DNA from: Paenibacillus spiritus
GTDB lineage: Bacteria > Bacillota > Bacilli > Paenibacillales > Paenibacillaceae
Assembly: GCF_008710135.1 (NCBI RefSeq)
Contig: NZ_VYKK01000022.1
Coordinates: forward strand, 1 to 64,000
Length of the DNA: 64,000 nucleotides
Direction: 5' to 3'
Of the stretch, positions 42,042-50,266 are shown in pieces; the stretch's first letter is position 1; each line of letters opens with the position of its first letter. The translations under genes were made by a program, and so were the position numbers. The notes beneath the pieces were generated by a model. That model was given only the letters and a program-made list of their open reading frames with translations. It made no database searches and had not been told where the DNA came from.

Positions 42042-44363
42042 TTAAGCAGAGACAGTCTGCTGAACAGTCACGGAGCTCAGTCCGCCTACCGTCAACTCTT
42101 CGCCGTATACTTTCAGCTGTGCCGGAACATCGGTCTCGTTGGCCACGATCACTTCGCGGTCCGTTACGCTGATCTTGAGGCGGGAGCCGCGGAATACGAT
42201 TTTGAAGGAGTACGACGTCCAGTGGCCCGGGTTCGAAGGCTGAAGCACCAGGCGTCCGTCATGAACGCGCAGTCCGCCGAAGCCGTGTACGATCGACATC
42301 CAGGTACCGGCCATGCTGGTCGTATGGCAGCCGTCTTCCGTGTCGTTGTTGTAGTTGTCCAGATCCAGACGCGAAGTGCGCAGGTACATTTCGTACGCTT
42401 TCTCCCGGTAGCCCAGTTCGCAGGCCAGAATGGCGTGGATACAAGGGGAGAGGGAGGATTCGTGAACCGTAATCGGCTCATAGAAGTCGAAGTTGCGCTT
42501 CTTGGTGTCCAGATCGTAACGGTCGCCCAGGAAATACAGACCCTGCAGCACGTCGGCCTGCTTGATGTAGCAGGAACGCAGAATGCGGTCCCACGACCAT
42601 TTCTGGTTCAGCGGGAGGTTCTCCGGAGCCAGATCCTTCACCGGCACGATTTCCTTGTCGAGGAAGCCGTCCTGCTGCAGGAAGATGCCGCGCTCTTCAT
42701 CGGCCGGGTAGTACATCTTGGCGATCATGTCGGCCCAGAGAGAAGTCTCGGATTCTTCCAGACCGAGCTTGTCGACCAGCTCTTCGTAGCGGGAAGCTTC
42801 GTTCTCCTTCAGGTAGTTCAGCGTTTCCAGCGTATACTCCATCGTCCAGGCAGCCATCCGGTTCGTATACCAGTTGTTGTTGACGTTGTTCTCGTATTCG
42901 TTCGGGCCGGTTACGCCGAGCATTACATACTTGTCTTTATGGGCGACATAATGAACGCGCTGCTCCCAGAAGCGGGAGATTTCAACGAGCACTTCCAGGC
43001 CGTACTGTCCCAGGTAGGACTTGTCGCCCGTGTAGTTGACATAGTTGAAGATGGCATGCGCGATGGCGCCGTTGCGGTGAATTTCCTCGAAGGTGATTTC
43101 CCATTCGTTGTGGCATTCTTCGCCGTTCATCGTTACCATCGGATAGAGCGCACCCTTGGTGAAGCCGAGCTTGCGGGCGTTCTCCTTGGCTTTCTCCAGA
43201 TGCTTGTAACGGTAGATCAGCAGGTTGCGCGAGATCGACGGATCGGCCGTACTGAGGTAGAACGGCACACAGTAGGCTTCCGTATCCCAGTAGGTGCTGC
43301 CGCCGTATTTTTCGCCGGTGAAGCCCTTCGGTCCGATGTTGAGGCGGTCGTCTTCGCCGGTGTAGGTCTGGTTCAGCTGGAAAATGTTAAAGCGAATCGC
43401 CTGCTGGGCGGACACGTCGCCCTCGATGATAATGTCGCTTTCTTTCCATTTGTCTCTCCATGCCTCGGCATGCTCGGACAGCAGAGCGGCAAAGCCCGCT
43501 TCGCGCGCGGAAGCAAGCGCCGTCTGGGCAGCTTCGACAAGTTGGCCCAGTCCGTGATTGCGGGAGGTCACATTGGCGGCGTATTTATAGATAACGAGCT
43601 GATCGCCTTGGTTGAGCGATACCTGAACCGTACTGGAGACGTATTTGTCGCGCAGCTCGGATGCCGCTTCCGGTGTCAGCTTCTCGCCGTTCAGCGTCAG
43701 ATCGTAAGCAAAGGCAGAGGTAACATGGAAGTCCAGCTTCTTGGTCTTCAGCGTCAGGAAGCCGCCGTCTGCCGTTTCGCCTTTCTCCACCTCGTTCCAG
43801 AACTTCTCGTCGTAGTTGGAGTCCTTGTTCTTGACGTCGCCGTCGAGATAAGGGGTAACCGTAACGTTGCCGGAGAAGTTAAGCGCCGTTACCGCGTAGC
43901 GGATTGCGCCGATTTCGCGGCGAACCATGCTGACGATCCGGATGCTCTCGACCTTCACTTCCTTGCCGTCCTCCAGACGGGCCACGAAGCTGCGAGACAA
44001 CGTGCCTTCCTTCATGTTCAGGACGCGGCGGAAGTCGGACACCGTGCAGGTTGCCAGATCAAGCGGCGTGCCGTCGATTTCGATATTGATGCCGATCCAG
44101 TTGGTGCTGTTGAGAACTTTGGCAAAATATTCAGGATAGCCGTTCTTCCACCAGCCTACCCGTGTTTTATCCGGATAATAGACGCCTGCCATGTAGCTGC
44201 CCTGCAGGCTGCGTCCGCTGTATTGCTCTTCAAAGTTTGCGCGTCCGCCCATATGTCCGTTTCCGATGCTGAAGATACTTTCGGAAATTTCATGGTTATG
44301 CGGATCAAAGGATTCTTCAATAATGGACCATTCATCAATTTTCAGATACTGTTTCACTTTCAA
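42042..44363 (-). CDS. Maltose phosphorylase (GH65)
   Basis: Splits maltose with phosphate into glucose and beta-glucose-1-phosphate, inverting. The 773-residue protein has the GH65 N-terminal beta-sandwich (HEISESIFSIGNGHMGGRAN), the (alpha/alpha)6 barrel with WDTEAYCVPFYL and the catalytic acid Glu489 in VTGPNEYENNVNNNWY, and the phosphate-binding segment near VHESSLSPCIHA. Length and loop sequence match maltose phosphorylases (Lactobacillus, Paenibacillus) better than kojibiose or trehalose phosphorylases. It lies 38 bases after pgmB, whose product uses its beta-glucose-1-phosphate. Cytoplasmic; no signal peptide. Confidence 0.92.
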   Translation of the reverse strand: MKVKQYLKIDEWSIIEESFDPHNHEISESIFSIGNGHMGGRANFEEQYSGRSLQGSYMAGVYYPDKTRVGWWKNGYPEYFAKVLNSTNWIGINIEIDGTPLDLATCTVSDFRRVLNMKEGTLSRSFVARLEDGKEVKVESIRIVSMVRREIGAIRYAVTALNFSGNVTVTPYLDGDVKNKDSNYDEKFWNEVEKGETADGGFLTLKTKKLDFHVTSAFAYDLTLNGEKLTPEAASELRDKYVSSTVQVSLNQGDQLVIYKYAANVTSRNHGLGQLVEAAQTALASAREAGFAALLSEHAEAWRDKWKESDIIIEGDVSAQQAIRFNIFQLNQTYTGEDDRLNIGPKGFTGEKYGGSTYWDTEAYCVPFYLSTADPSISRNLLIYRYKHLEKAKENARKLGFTKGALYPMVTMNGEECHNEWEITFEEIHRNGAIAHAIFNYVNYTGDKSYLGQYGLEVLVEISRFWEQRVHYVAHKDKYVMLGVTGPNEYENNVNNNWYTNRMAAWTMEYTLETLNYLKENEASRYEELVDKLGLEESETSLWADMIAKMYYPADEERGIFLQQDGFLDKEIVPVKDLAPENLPLNQKWSWDRILRSCYIKQADVLQGLYFLGDRYDLDTKKRNFDFYEPITVHESSLSPCIHAILACELGYREKAYEMYLRTSRLDLDNYNNDTEDGCHTTSMAGTWMSIVHGFGGLRVHDGRLVLQPSNPGHWTSYSFKIVFRGSRLKISVTDREVIVANETDVPAQLKVYGEELTVGGLSSVTVQQTVSA

Positions 44364-44401
44364 TCGGCTCCTTTATCATAGACACAGATTTGGAAGACAA
44401 C

Positions 44402-45064
44402 TTATTTGGAAGCAAAAAACTCGCCAAGCCGCTGGGTGTTCATCTCTTCGAGCGAAGCGATGACGAGGTCGGCTGCGCCCAGAGTCTCCGGCGAACCGAT
44501 GCCCACGCTGCGCATTCCGGCCCGCTGAGCCGCTTCGATGCCGGCTTCGGCATCCTCGAACACGATGCATTCTTCCGGACGGGCTTCAAGCGCCTGCGCG
44601 CCCAGCAGGAACACTTCCGGGTCGGGCTTCGCCGCCGAGGTCTTGTTACCGTCGATGATGGCATCAAAATATGGCGTCAGTCCCGTGTTGTCGAGAATCA
44701 TCATGGCATTCTTGCTGGCGGAGCCGAGGGCTACCTTGATTCCGGCGCTGCGGCACTCCTTGAGGAAGTCGAGGGCGCCGGGCAGAATCTCCGAGCTGTC
44801 CATTTTGGTGATATATTCGACATAGCGGTCGTTCTTGCTCTGGGCGAGCTCGGCTTTCTTGGCATCGTCGAAGCTGAGGCCGCCGATTTCAAGCAGAATA
44901 TCGAGCGAAGCCATCCGGCTGACACCCTTTAACCGCTCGTTGTCCTTCTCGGTGAAGGTGAAGCCGAGAGAGTCGGCCAGTTCCTTCCAGGCGATGTAAT
45001 GATACTTGGCGGTATCGACCAGGACGCCGTCCAGATCGAACAGACAGGCTTTGATGGTAGTCAT
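44402..45064 (-). CDS. pgmB: Beta-phosphoglucomutase
   Basis: Converts beta-glucose-1-phosphate to glucose-6-phosphate. The 220-residue HAD-family protein starts MTTIKACLFDLDGVLVDT (nucleophile Asp10, acid/base Asp12). A cap domain follows with the substrate Thr/Lys-rich region (YHYIAWKELADSLGF, ERLKGVSRMASLDILL), then GSASKNA, Lys in AAKPDPEVF and EDAEAGIEAAQ. AAGGAGGAC lies upstream of the ATG. It is first in the pgmB-maltose phosphorylase operon, behind a LacI-type operator. Confidence 0.95.
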   Translation of the reverse strand: MTTIKACLFDLDGVLVDTAKYHYIAWKELADSLGFTFTEKDNERLKGVSRMASLDILLEIGGLSFDDAKKAELAQSKNDRYVEYITKMDSSEILPGALDFLKECRSAGIKVALGSASKNAMMILDNTGLTPYFDAIIDGNKTSAAKPDPEVFLLGAQALEARPEECIVFEDAEAGIEAAQRAGMRSVGIGSPETLGAADLVIASLEEMNTQRLGEFFASK

Positions 45065-45090
45065 AATGTCCTCCTTCTTGATTTGAAGCG

Positions 45091-45100
45091 CAAACGTTTG
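45091..45100. promoter_or_regulatory. LacI-type operator of pgmB (CAAACGTTTG)
   Basis: A perfect 10-bp palindrome with the central CG of LacI/CcpA-family sites, 27 bp upstream of the pgmB start, between the lacI terminator and pgmB. Confidence 0.7.
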
Positions 45101-45111
45101 TACAATCTTTG

Positions 45112-45150
45112 AAAAAATAAATGAAGCCGGTAAACCGCTTCATTTATTTT
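45112..45150 (-). terminator. lacI terminator
   Basis: AAAATAAATGAAGC and its complement form a long AT-rich stem with loop TTTA; on the minus strand it ends in TTTTTT. It separates lacI from pgmB. Confidence 0.8.
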
Positions 45151-45170
45151 GGTGAAACCGTAGTCTGGCT

Positions 45171-46208
45171 TTACTTTCTGCCCGGCGAATACATGGAAGA
45201 TTCGCGCACAATCAAGCGGTGCGGGATAATGAACCGGTTGGTGTAACCGATATCCTTGTCCGGCTGCTGTATAGCCTGAATCAGCACCTGCGATGCTGTG
45301 TAACCCAAGTGGTAAATGCCGATGTCAATACTGCTGATTGGCGGGCTGGACAACTCGCTGAGCGGGATGTTGTTGAATCCGACGAGTGCCAGATCCTGCG
45401 GGACGGTATATTTCAGTTCATTCAGCCCGCGAAGCACGCCGAACGATATCATGTCGTCCACAACAAGCAGGGCGGTTGGCCTATTCGGGAGGTTCATGAA
45501 GAACGACATCGCCCGGTAGCCGCTGTCCTGAAGGAATTCGCCTTCTACAATCCATTCGGGCCGAATCTCAAGGCCGCTTTCTTCCATCGCTTTTTGGTAA
45601 CCGGCAAGCCGGTCGCGCGATACAATCAAATTCGGCGGTCCGCTGACAAAGCCGATTCGCTCATGTCCCATGGTAATCAGATGGTTGGTGGCATCGAAAG
45701 CCGCCATTACATTGTCGTTGTCGACGGAGAGAATATTCTCGTAACGGTCGCTTCGTCCTACCAGGACGAAAGGATAGCCGTTCGATTCCAGGAAGTCGAT
45801 GACGCTGTCGTCCTTGCGGGAGTACAGCAGAATGACGCCGTCTACCCGGCGGCCTTTAAGCAGCCGAGATACCGCTTCCAGTTCTTCTTTCTCGTTGGCG
45901 CCCGAGCTGATCAGTACATCAAACCCCGAGCGGCCGGCCTGTGTAACTATGCCTCGAATCAGTTCCATGAAGAACAGATTGGAGAAGAGTTCCTCCGCAG
46001 GCTTCGGCAATATAATGCAAATGCTGTTGGTGGTTTTCGAGACCAGACTTTTGGCCATCATATTCGGGTGATAGCCCATTTCTTCCATGATTTCCTTAAC
46101 CTTGCGAGAGGTTTCCAGGCTGATTCTTGGATGATTGGACAATACCCGGGATACCGTGGAAGGAGAGACACCAGCTCTCTTCGCCACATCCTTGATGGTT
46201 ACTGTCAT
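45171..46208 (-). CDS. LacI-family regulator of the maltodextrin locus
   Basis: The 345-residue protein has an N-terminal helix-turn-helix (VTIKDVAKRAGVSPSTVSRV), hinge helix NMMAKSLVSKTT, and a periplasmic-binding-like effector domain. It is closest in context to MalR of Firmicutes, which responds to maltose or maltodextrin. Operators with the same CAAACGTTTG-like core lie before this gene, pgmB, the GH13 gene and malE, so it probably controls the whole locus including itself. CcpA is excluded as the identity, since its effector domain and context differ, though CcpA may use the same sites. Confidence 0.9.
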   Translation of the reverse strand: MTVTIKDVAKRAGVSPSTVSRVLSNHPRISLETSRKVKEIMEEMGYHPNMMAKSLVSKTTNSICIILPKPAEELFSNLFFMELIRGIVTQAGRSGFDVLISSGANEKEELEAVSRLLKGRRVDGVILLYSRKDDSVIDFLESNGYPFVLVGRSDRYENILSVDNDNVMAAFDATNHLITMGHERIGFVSGPPNLIVSRDRLAGYQKAMEESGLEIRPEWIVEGEFLQDSGYRAMSFFMNLPNRPTALLVVDDMISFGVLRGLNELKYTVPQDLALVGFNNIPLSELSSPPISSIDIGIYHLGYTASQVLIQAIQQPDKDIGYTNRFIIPHRLIVRESSMYSPGRK

Positions 46209-46221
46209 AGAAACCTCCTCA

Positions 46222-46275
46222 TGAAACCGTTTGTATTACAATCGTAATATTAATCGAACCCGCTGAAATTGTAAA
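46222..46275 (-). promoter_or_regulatory. lacI promoter with autoregulatory operator
   Basis: On the minus strand TTTACA (46270-46275) and TAATAT (46247-46252) are 17 bp apart. Just downstream, TGAAACCGTTTGTA (46222-46235, plus strand) matches the cre/LacI-type consensus TGNAANCGNNNNCA with one mismatch. Confidence 0.55.
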
Positions 46276-46439
46276 TAGAGAAAGGGATAGGCCCCCTCAT
46301 AATTTATGTAAAATCATGAATTAGGCCCCCCCTCTATTGGAGGAACCTCCAATTCCCTTCAAGCCATAAGGAAGCTTGCCCGGCCGGGCGCCGTTCGCGC
46401 TCTGGGCCGGGCAATTACCGCAGTCTGTTCAGCTTCGGT
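46276..46439. other. Intergenic region between lacI and the GH13 gene
   Basis: Two inverted repeats are visible: ATTGGAGG/CCTCCAAT (46336-46353), and TTGCCCGGCC/GGCCGGGCAA (46376-46385 with 46405-46414), the second probably the GH13 terminator despite lacking a T-run. TAGGCCCCC occurs twice (near 46289 and 46322). No coding sequence seen. Confidence 0.5.
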
Positions 46440-48188
46440 TTACAGCGTCCGGGCTTTGAGAATGGCATACCCGTAGGACGGAAGCTTCGCATGCAGCACA
46501 CCGCGATCAGTCCGCAGCTTCTCCCCGGTTAGAAGGTTCTCCCATTCCTGCTCCTGAACCGGAAGCCGGAACGATTGTCCGCAGTCTCCGGTGTTCATCA
46601 GTACCAGAATGGCTTCATCGCCCAGGCGGCGCTCATAGGCCAGCTTGCTTCCCTTGACGGCCGCTTCCAGGAAGCGGATGGAGCCTTTGCGGAGCGCTTC
46701 ATGGTTGCCGCGGATCCGGATCAGGTCCTGATAGAACCGGAACATGTCCCGGTCCTGAAGCTCCGGTTCCCACACCATGCACTTCCGGCAGCCGGGATCT
46801 TCTCCGCCGTCCATACCGAATTCGCTGCCGTAATAGATGCAGGGAGCTCCCATATAAGTGAACTGGAAGGCAACAGCCTGCTTGAATTTCTGCTTGTTGC
46901 CGTCGCAGAGGGTCAGCAGCCGGGCGGTGTCATGGCTGTCCAGCAGATTGAAGGCGGCTTCGTTGACCTGCATGGAGTAGCGCGAGAACTGGCGGCCGAT
47001 CGAATTGGCGAAGCCCGCAGCGTCCAGATCGCCCCGGACGAAGAAGTCGATGACGGCGTCGGTGAACGGGTAGTTCATAACGGCATCGAATTGGTCGCCT
47101 TCCAGCCAAGGGGCGGATTCGTGCCAGATTTCGCCGAGTATGTAAGCTTCCGGGTTGGCTTGCTTCACAACACGCCGGAAATCCCGCCAGAATTCATGGG
47201 ATACTTCGCTGGCTACGTCCAGCCGCCAGCCGTCGATTCCGACTTCTTTGATCCAGTACTCGGCGACTTCCAGCAAATATTTTTTGACTTCCGGATTTTG
47301 AGTGTTCAGTTTGGGCATTTTAGGTTCAAAGGCGAAAGTGTCATAGGTCGGCACATCGTCCTCAATTTCCAGCGGGAAGCTGCGTACATGGAACCAGTCT
47401 TTATAGCGGGAGTCCTCGCCGTTCTCCAGCACATCGACGAACGGGGCGAACGTGCGGCCCGAATGATTGAACACGGCGTCCAGCAGAACACGGATTCCGC
47501 GCTTGTGACACTCCCCGACCAGGCGTTTCAGCGTTTCGGTATCCCCGAACTGCGGATCGACCCGGAGATAGTCTTCGGTATCGTATTTATGGTTCGTAGT
47601 GGCGGCGAAAATCGGCGTGAAATAAATGCCGGTAATGCCGAGCTCAGAGAGGTGATCCAGGTGATCGATGACGCCCTGAAGGTCTCCTCCGAAGAAATTC
47701 TCCGGTGTCGGAGCAGCTCCCCAAGGCTCTGCGTCTTCCGGATCGAGAGAAGGATCGCCGTTGGCGAAGCGTTCCGGGAAGATTTGATAGAAGACGGTGT
47801 CTTTGACCCAGGCCGGAGGCGCGAAGACGTCGCTCAGATTGAGGTAAGGGAACTCGAACAGACGGTTCGGGTTGGCCGGCTGCTCCTCCTGGTAACCGTT
47901 CTCGGTCATCCAGATTTGTTCATCGCCCTGAAGCAGCAGAAAACCGTACTTCAGCCGGCGGTAAGGAGGGACCGATTCGCATTCCCAGTAATCGAACATG
48001 GAATCGGAGGTCAGCAGCGTCATGGGGATCAGTTCTTTGGTTCGGTCCCAGGCATATTTGTCGCCTGCCCAGGCATAGGCTTCGGTCAAATCGCCCTTCT
48101 TGGAGCGAAGACGAAGATGAATGGTGTTCTCGTCGTAAGCATAGGACCAGTTCATTCGAGGCCGGTGATAGATGGCTTCCAGCAGCAT
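46440..48188 (-). CDS. GH13 cyclomaltodextrinase/neopullulanase-type alpha-glucanohydrolase
   Basis: The 582-residue protein has the N-terminal CBM34-like domain (1-120) typical of the neopullulanase/maltogenic amylase/cyclodextrinase subfamily, then the GH13 barrel. Conserved region I is DAVFNH, II is GWRLDVASE (catalytic Asp), III is ILGEIWHE (Glu), and IV is LLDSHDTARL (Asp). There is no signal peptide, so it acts in the cytoplasm on imported malto-oligosaccharides, producing maltose for the phosphorylase downstream. The name among neopullulanase, maltogenic amylase and cyclodextrinase cannot be settled from sequence. Confidence 0.92.
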   Translation of the reverse strand: MLLEAIYHRPRMNWSYAYDENTIHLRLRSKKGDLTEAYAWAGDKYAWDRTKELIPMTLLTSDSMFDYWECESVPPYRRLKYGFLLLQGDEQIWMTENGYQEEQPANPNRLFEFPYLNLSDVFAPPAWVKDTVFYQIFPERFANGDPSLDPEDAEPWGAAPTPENFFGGDLQGVIDHLDHLSELGITGIYFTPIFAATTNHKYDTEDYLRVDPQFGDTETLKRLVGECHKRGIRVLLDAVFNHSGRTFAPFVDVLENGEDSRYKDWFHVRSFPLEIEDDVPTYDTFAFEPKMPKLNTQNPEVKKYLLEVAEYWIKEVGIDGWRLDVASEVSHEFWRDFRRVVKQANPEAYILGEIWHESAPWLEGDQFDAVMNYPFTDAVIDFFVRGDLDAAGFANSIGRQFSRYSMQVNEAAFNLLDSHDTARLLTLCDGNKQKFKQAVAFQFTYMGAPCIYYGSEFGMDGGEDPGCRKCMVWEPELQDRDMFRFYQDLIRIRGNHEALRKGSIRFLEAAVKGSKLAYERRLGDEAILVLMNTGDCGQSFRLPVQEQEWENLLTGEKLRTDRGVLHAKLPSYGYAILKARTL

Positions 48189-48309
48189 TGGTTTTTCCTC
48201 CCGTTAGATCGTGATTGGTGTACCGCGTCTCAACAAAAAAGGCACAGCCTGGCTCTGAAATCTGCCGAGGTTGTACCGTATAGACGATAGCATTGCCTTT
48301 AAATTGTTG

Positions 48310-48383
48310 TTTCAAACGTCCGCGGTTGTGCATGTTTCATGAACATTGCTTCGCATTATAGCACGGAAGAAACGGTCTGAAAA
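48310..48383 (-). promoter_or_regulatory. GH13 promoter with downstream CAAACGT operator-like site
   Basis: On the minus strand TTTTCA (48378-48383), 17 bp, TATAAT (48355-48360) with a TGC extension. A CAAACGT core (48313-48319) lies after the expected start site; its match to the LacI/cre consensus has two mismatches. The leader to the start codon is about 150 bases. Confidence 0.5.
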
Positions 48384-48600
48384 GCGATTCTGTACAAACC
48401 ATTGCATGGGCTGCATAGAGGCAGGGTGACAAAATGCTGCGTTTCAATAAAGCGGGAAACCGGTTTTTTAAACCGCCCATAACATCATGGAAATCCGCGA
48501 AGCGGATTAAAGGAGGACTAAGAGACCAATATCGGCGAAAATTAGAGTAAATCTGCGATATATTGAGTAATGCAAAGAAAAGATTATATATAATGATCAA
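48384..48600. other. Divergent intergenic region between GH13 gene and malE
   Basis: No gene seen. It is AT-richer than average and contains a small hairpin AATCCGC-GAA-GCGGATT (48492-48508). Confidence 0.4.
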
Positions 48601-48620
48601 AATGGGCATATTAGACCTGT

Positions 48621-48759
48621 GCAAACGTTTTTGCAAAACGTAGAATCTGTTGTATGATTGGTTCAGCAATAAAGCGCTTTCCGAAGAGAAGCCAACCGAA
48701 ATTGAAAAGTCGCACAGAAAGAAAGCACTTTCATTTTCGGCCTTTTGAAATCGTTTGCG
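48621..48759 (+). promoter_or_regulatory. malE promoter and two LacI/cre-like operators
   Basis: TTGCAA (48631-48636), 16 bp, TATGAT (48653-48658). GCAAACGTTTTTGC (48621-48634) overlaps the -35. A second site TGAAATCGTTTGCG (48746-48759) in the leader matches TGNAANCGNNNNCA with one mismatch. Both would suit repression by the locus LacI protein or CcpA. Confidence 0.6.
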
Positions 48760-48817
48760 CAACTTTTCTGAAAGCTTTGCTAAGCTTAGTTTTATTAAAC
48801 AGGAGGGGTTATTAGTA

Positions 48818-50149
48818 ATGAGCATGAAAAAATGGATGGCAGTAACCGCTGTTGCCTCTATGGCCGTGTCGATCACAGCGTGCGGCGGCAACAACAACAA
48901 TAACAACGGCAACGCCGCTTCTTCCGCGGCTCCGGCAGCAAGCACAGCGCCTGCAGCAAGCACAGCACCTGCAGCCAGCGACGCCGCTGCCTCGATCACT
49001 CCGGAAGATGGCGCATCCCTGGTTGTTTGGGAAAGTAAAGAAGAAAGAGCCTTTGCAGACGCAATCTCCAAAGAATTTACGGCGAAATACAATGTACCGG
49101 TTAAAATCGAAGAACTGAGCCCGACAGACCAGGTAACGAAGCTGTCCCAGGACGGTCCTTCCGGTCTGGCCGCAGACGTTATCCTGATTCCTCACGACAA
49201 CCTGGGCCGCGCAGCAGCCGCTCAGCTGGTTCTGCCGAACGACGTGTTCGAAGCTGAAACCAAAGCCAACAACACGGAAGCCTCCATCACGGCTGCCAGC
49301 TACGACAACATGCTCTACGGCTACCCGCGCGCTGCTGAAACTTATGCCCTCTTCTATAACAAGTCCCTCGTGAAAGAAGCTCCTAAGAGCTTTGATGACG
49401 TAATCACCTTTGCCAAGACGTTCACGGACAAATCCAAGAACAAATACGGCATCATGTGGGAAGTTGGCAACATGTACTTCAACTATCCGTTCATCGCTTC
49501 CAACGGCGGTTACATCTTCGGTGAGAACGGCACGAACAAAGACGATATCGGCATCAACAACGAAGGCGCAATCACTGGCCTGAAAGAGTACATGAAGCTG
49601 AAAGAAGTGCTGCCGATCAAGAGCGGCGACATCACAGCCGACATCAAGCGCAGCTTGTTCAACTCCGGCGACGTAGCCATGGACATCAACGGTCCTTGGG
49701 AACTGGCCGGATACAAGAAAGCCCTCGGCGACAAACTGGGTATCGCTCCGCTGCCGACAATTGGCGGCAAGACCGCTATCTCCTTCGCCGGCTTCAAAAT
49801 CTTCGCAGTCAATGCTTACACGCAGTATCCTAACGCTGCTAAGCTGTATGCCGAATTCGCTTCCAGCAAAGAATCCCAGCTGAAGCTGAATGAACTGGTT
49901 GGTTCCATTCCGACGAACAATGAAGCTCTGGCCGATCAGCAGATTTCCGGCGACCCTTACATTTCCGCTTTTGCTGAACAGACGAAGAACTCCCAGCCGA
50001 TGCCTTCCATTCCTGAAATGGGCAACGTATGGAGCCCTGTGAACGCAGCTCTGCCGGAAATCTGGGACAAGGGCGTAGATCCGAAGACTGCTATGGATAA
50101 AGCGGCTCAACAGATCAAGGACCTGAACAACGGTGCTTCGGCCCAGTAA
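48818..50149 (+). CDS. malE: Maltodextrin ABC transporter substrate-binding lipoprotein
   Basis: The 443-residue protein has a lipoprotein signal with lipobox SITAC (Cys22), then an Asn-rich and Ala/Pro/Ser linker (about 25-65). The extracellular solute-binding fold of family 1 follows (SLVVWESKEERAFADAISKEF, GPSGLAADVILIPHDNLGRAA, INGPWELAGYKKALG, WSPVNAALPEIWDKG). It should capture maltose or maltodextrins outside the cell. AGGAGGGG lies 9 bases before the ATG. Codon choice looks more optimised than in the neighbours, as expected for an abundant binding protein. Confidence 0.93.
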   Translation: MSMKKWMAVTAVASMAVSITACGGNNNNNNGNAASSAAPAASTAPAASTAPAASDAAASITPEDGASLVVWESKEERAFADAISKEFTAKYNVPVKIEELSPTDQVTKLSQDGPSGLAADVILIPHDNLGRAAAAQLVLPNDVFEAETKANNTEASITAASYDNMLYGYPRAAETYALFYNKSLVKEAPKSFDDVITFAKTFTDKSKNKYGIMWEVGNMYFNYPFIASNGGYIFGENGTNKDDIGINNEGAITGLKEYMKLKEVLPIKSGDITADIKRSLFNSGDVAMDINGPWELAGYKKALGDKLGIAPLPTIGGKTAISFAGFKIFAVNAYTQYPNAAKLYAEFASSKESQLKLNELVGSIPTNNEALADQQISGDPYISAFAEQTKNSQPMPSIPEMGNVWSPVNAALPEIWDKGVDPKTAMDKAAQQIKDLNNGASAQ

Positions 50150-50197
50150 TAAGCATAGCGTATAGCTCTGCTCTTAACAGTAAGCACGTGAAATCAA

Positions 50198-50229
50198 AAT
50201 CGCCCGCCGCTCGGTTGCGGCGGGCGATT
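50198..50229 (+). promoter_or_regulatory. Stem-loop between malE and malF
   Basis: AATCGCCCGCCGC pairs perfectly with GCGGCGGGCGATT around TCGGTT. There is no T-run after it, so it is a poor terminator; a 3' mRNA-stabilising or partial-attenuation element is more likely. Confidence 0.7.
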
Positions 50230-50266
50230 CCCTGATTTTGCTCGAGGAGAGGAGAACGGAAGGGAA

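Noticed and set aside
41964-44381. 805-codon open frame on the plus strand opposite the maltose phosphorylase gene
   Set aside because: It is a mirror of a real gene; its product has no family features, and the minus strand encodes a complete GH65 enzyme with catalytic motif.
48337-49092. 251-residue minus-strand frame covering the malE start
   Set aside because: It overlaps the malE signal peptide region and promoter; its Ala/Leu runs are only the complement of the malE linker.
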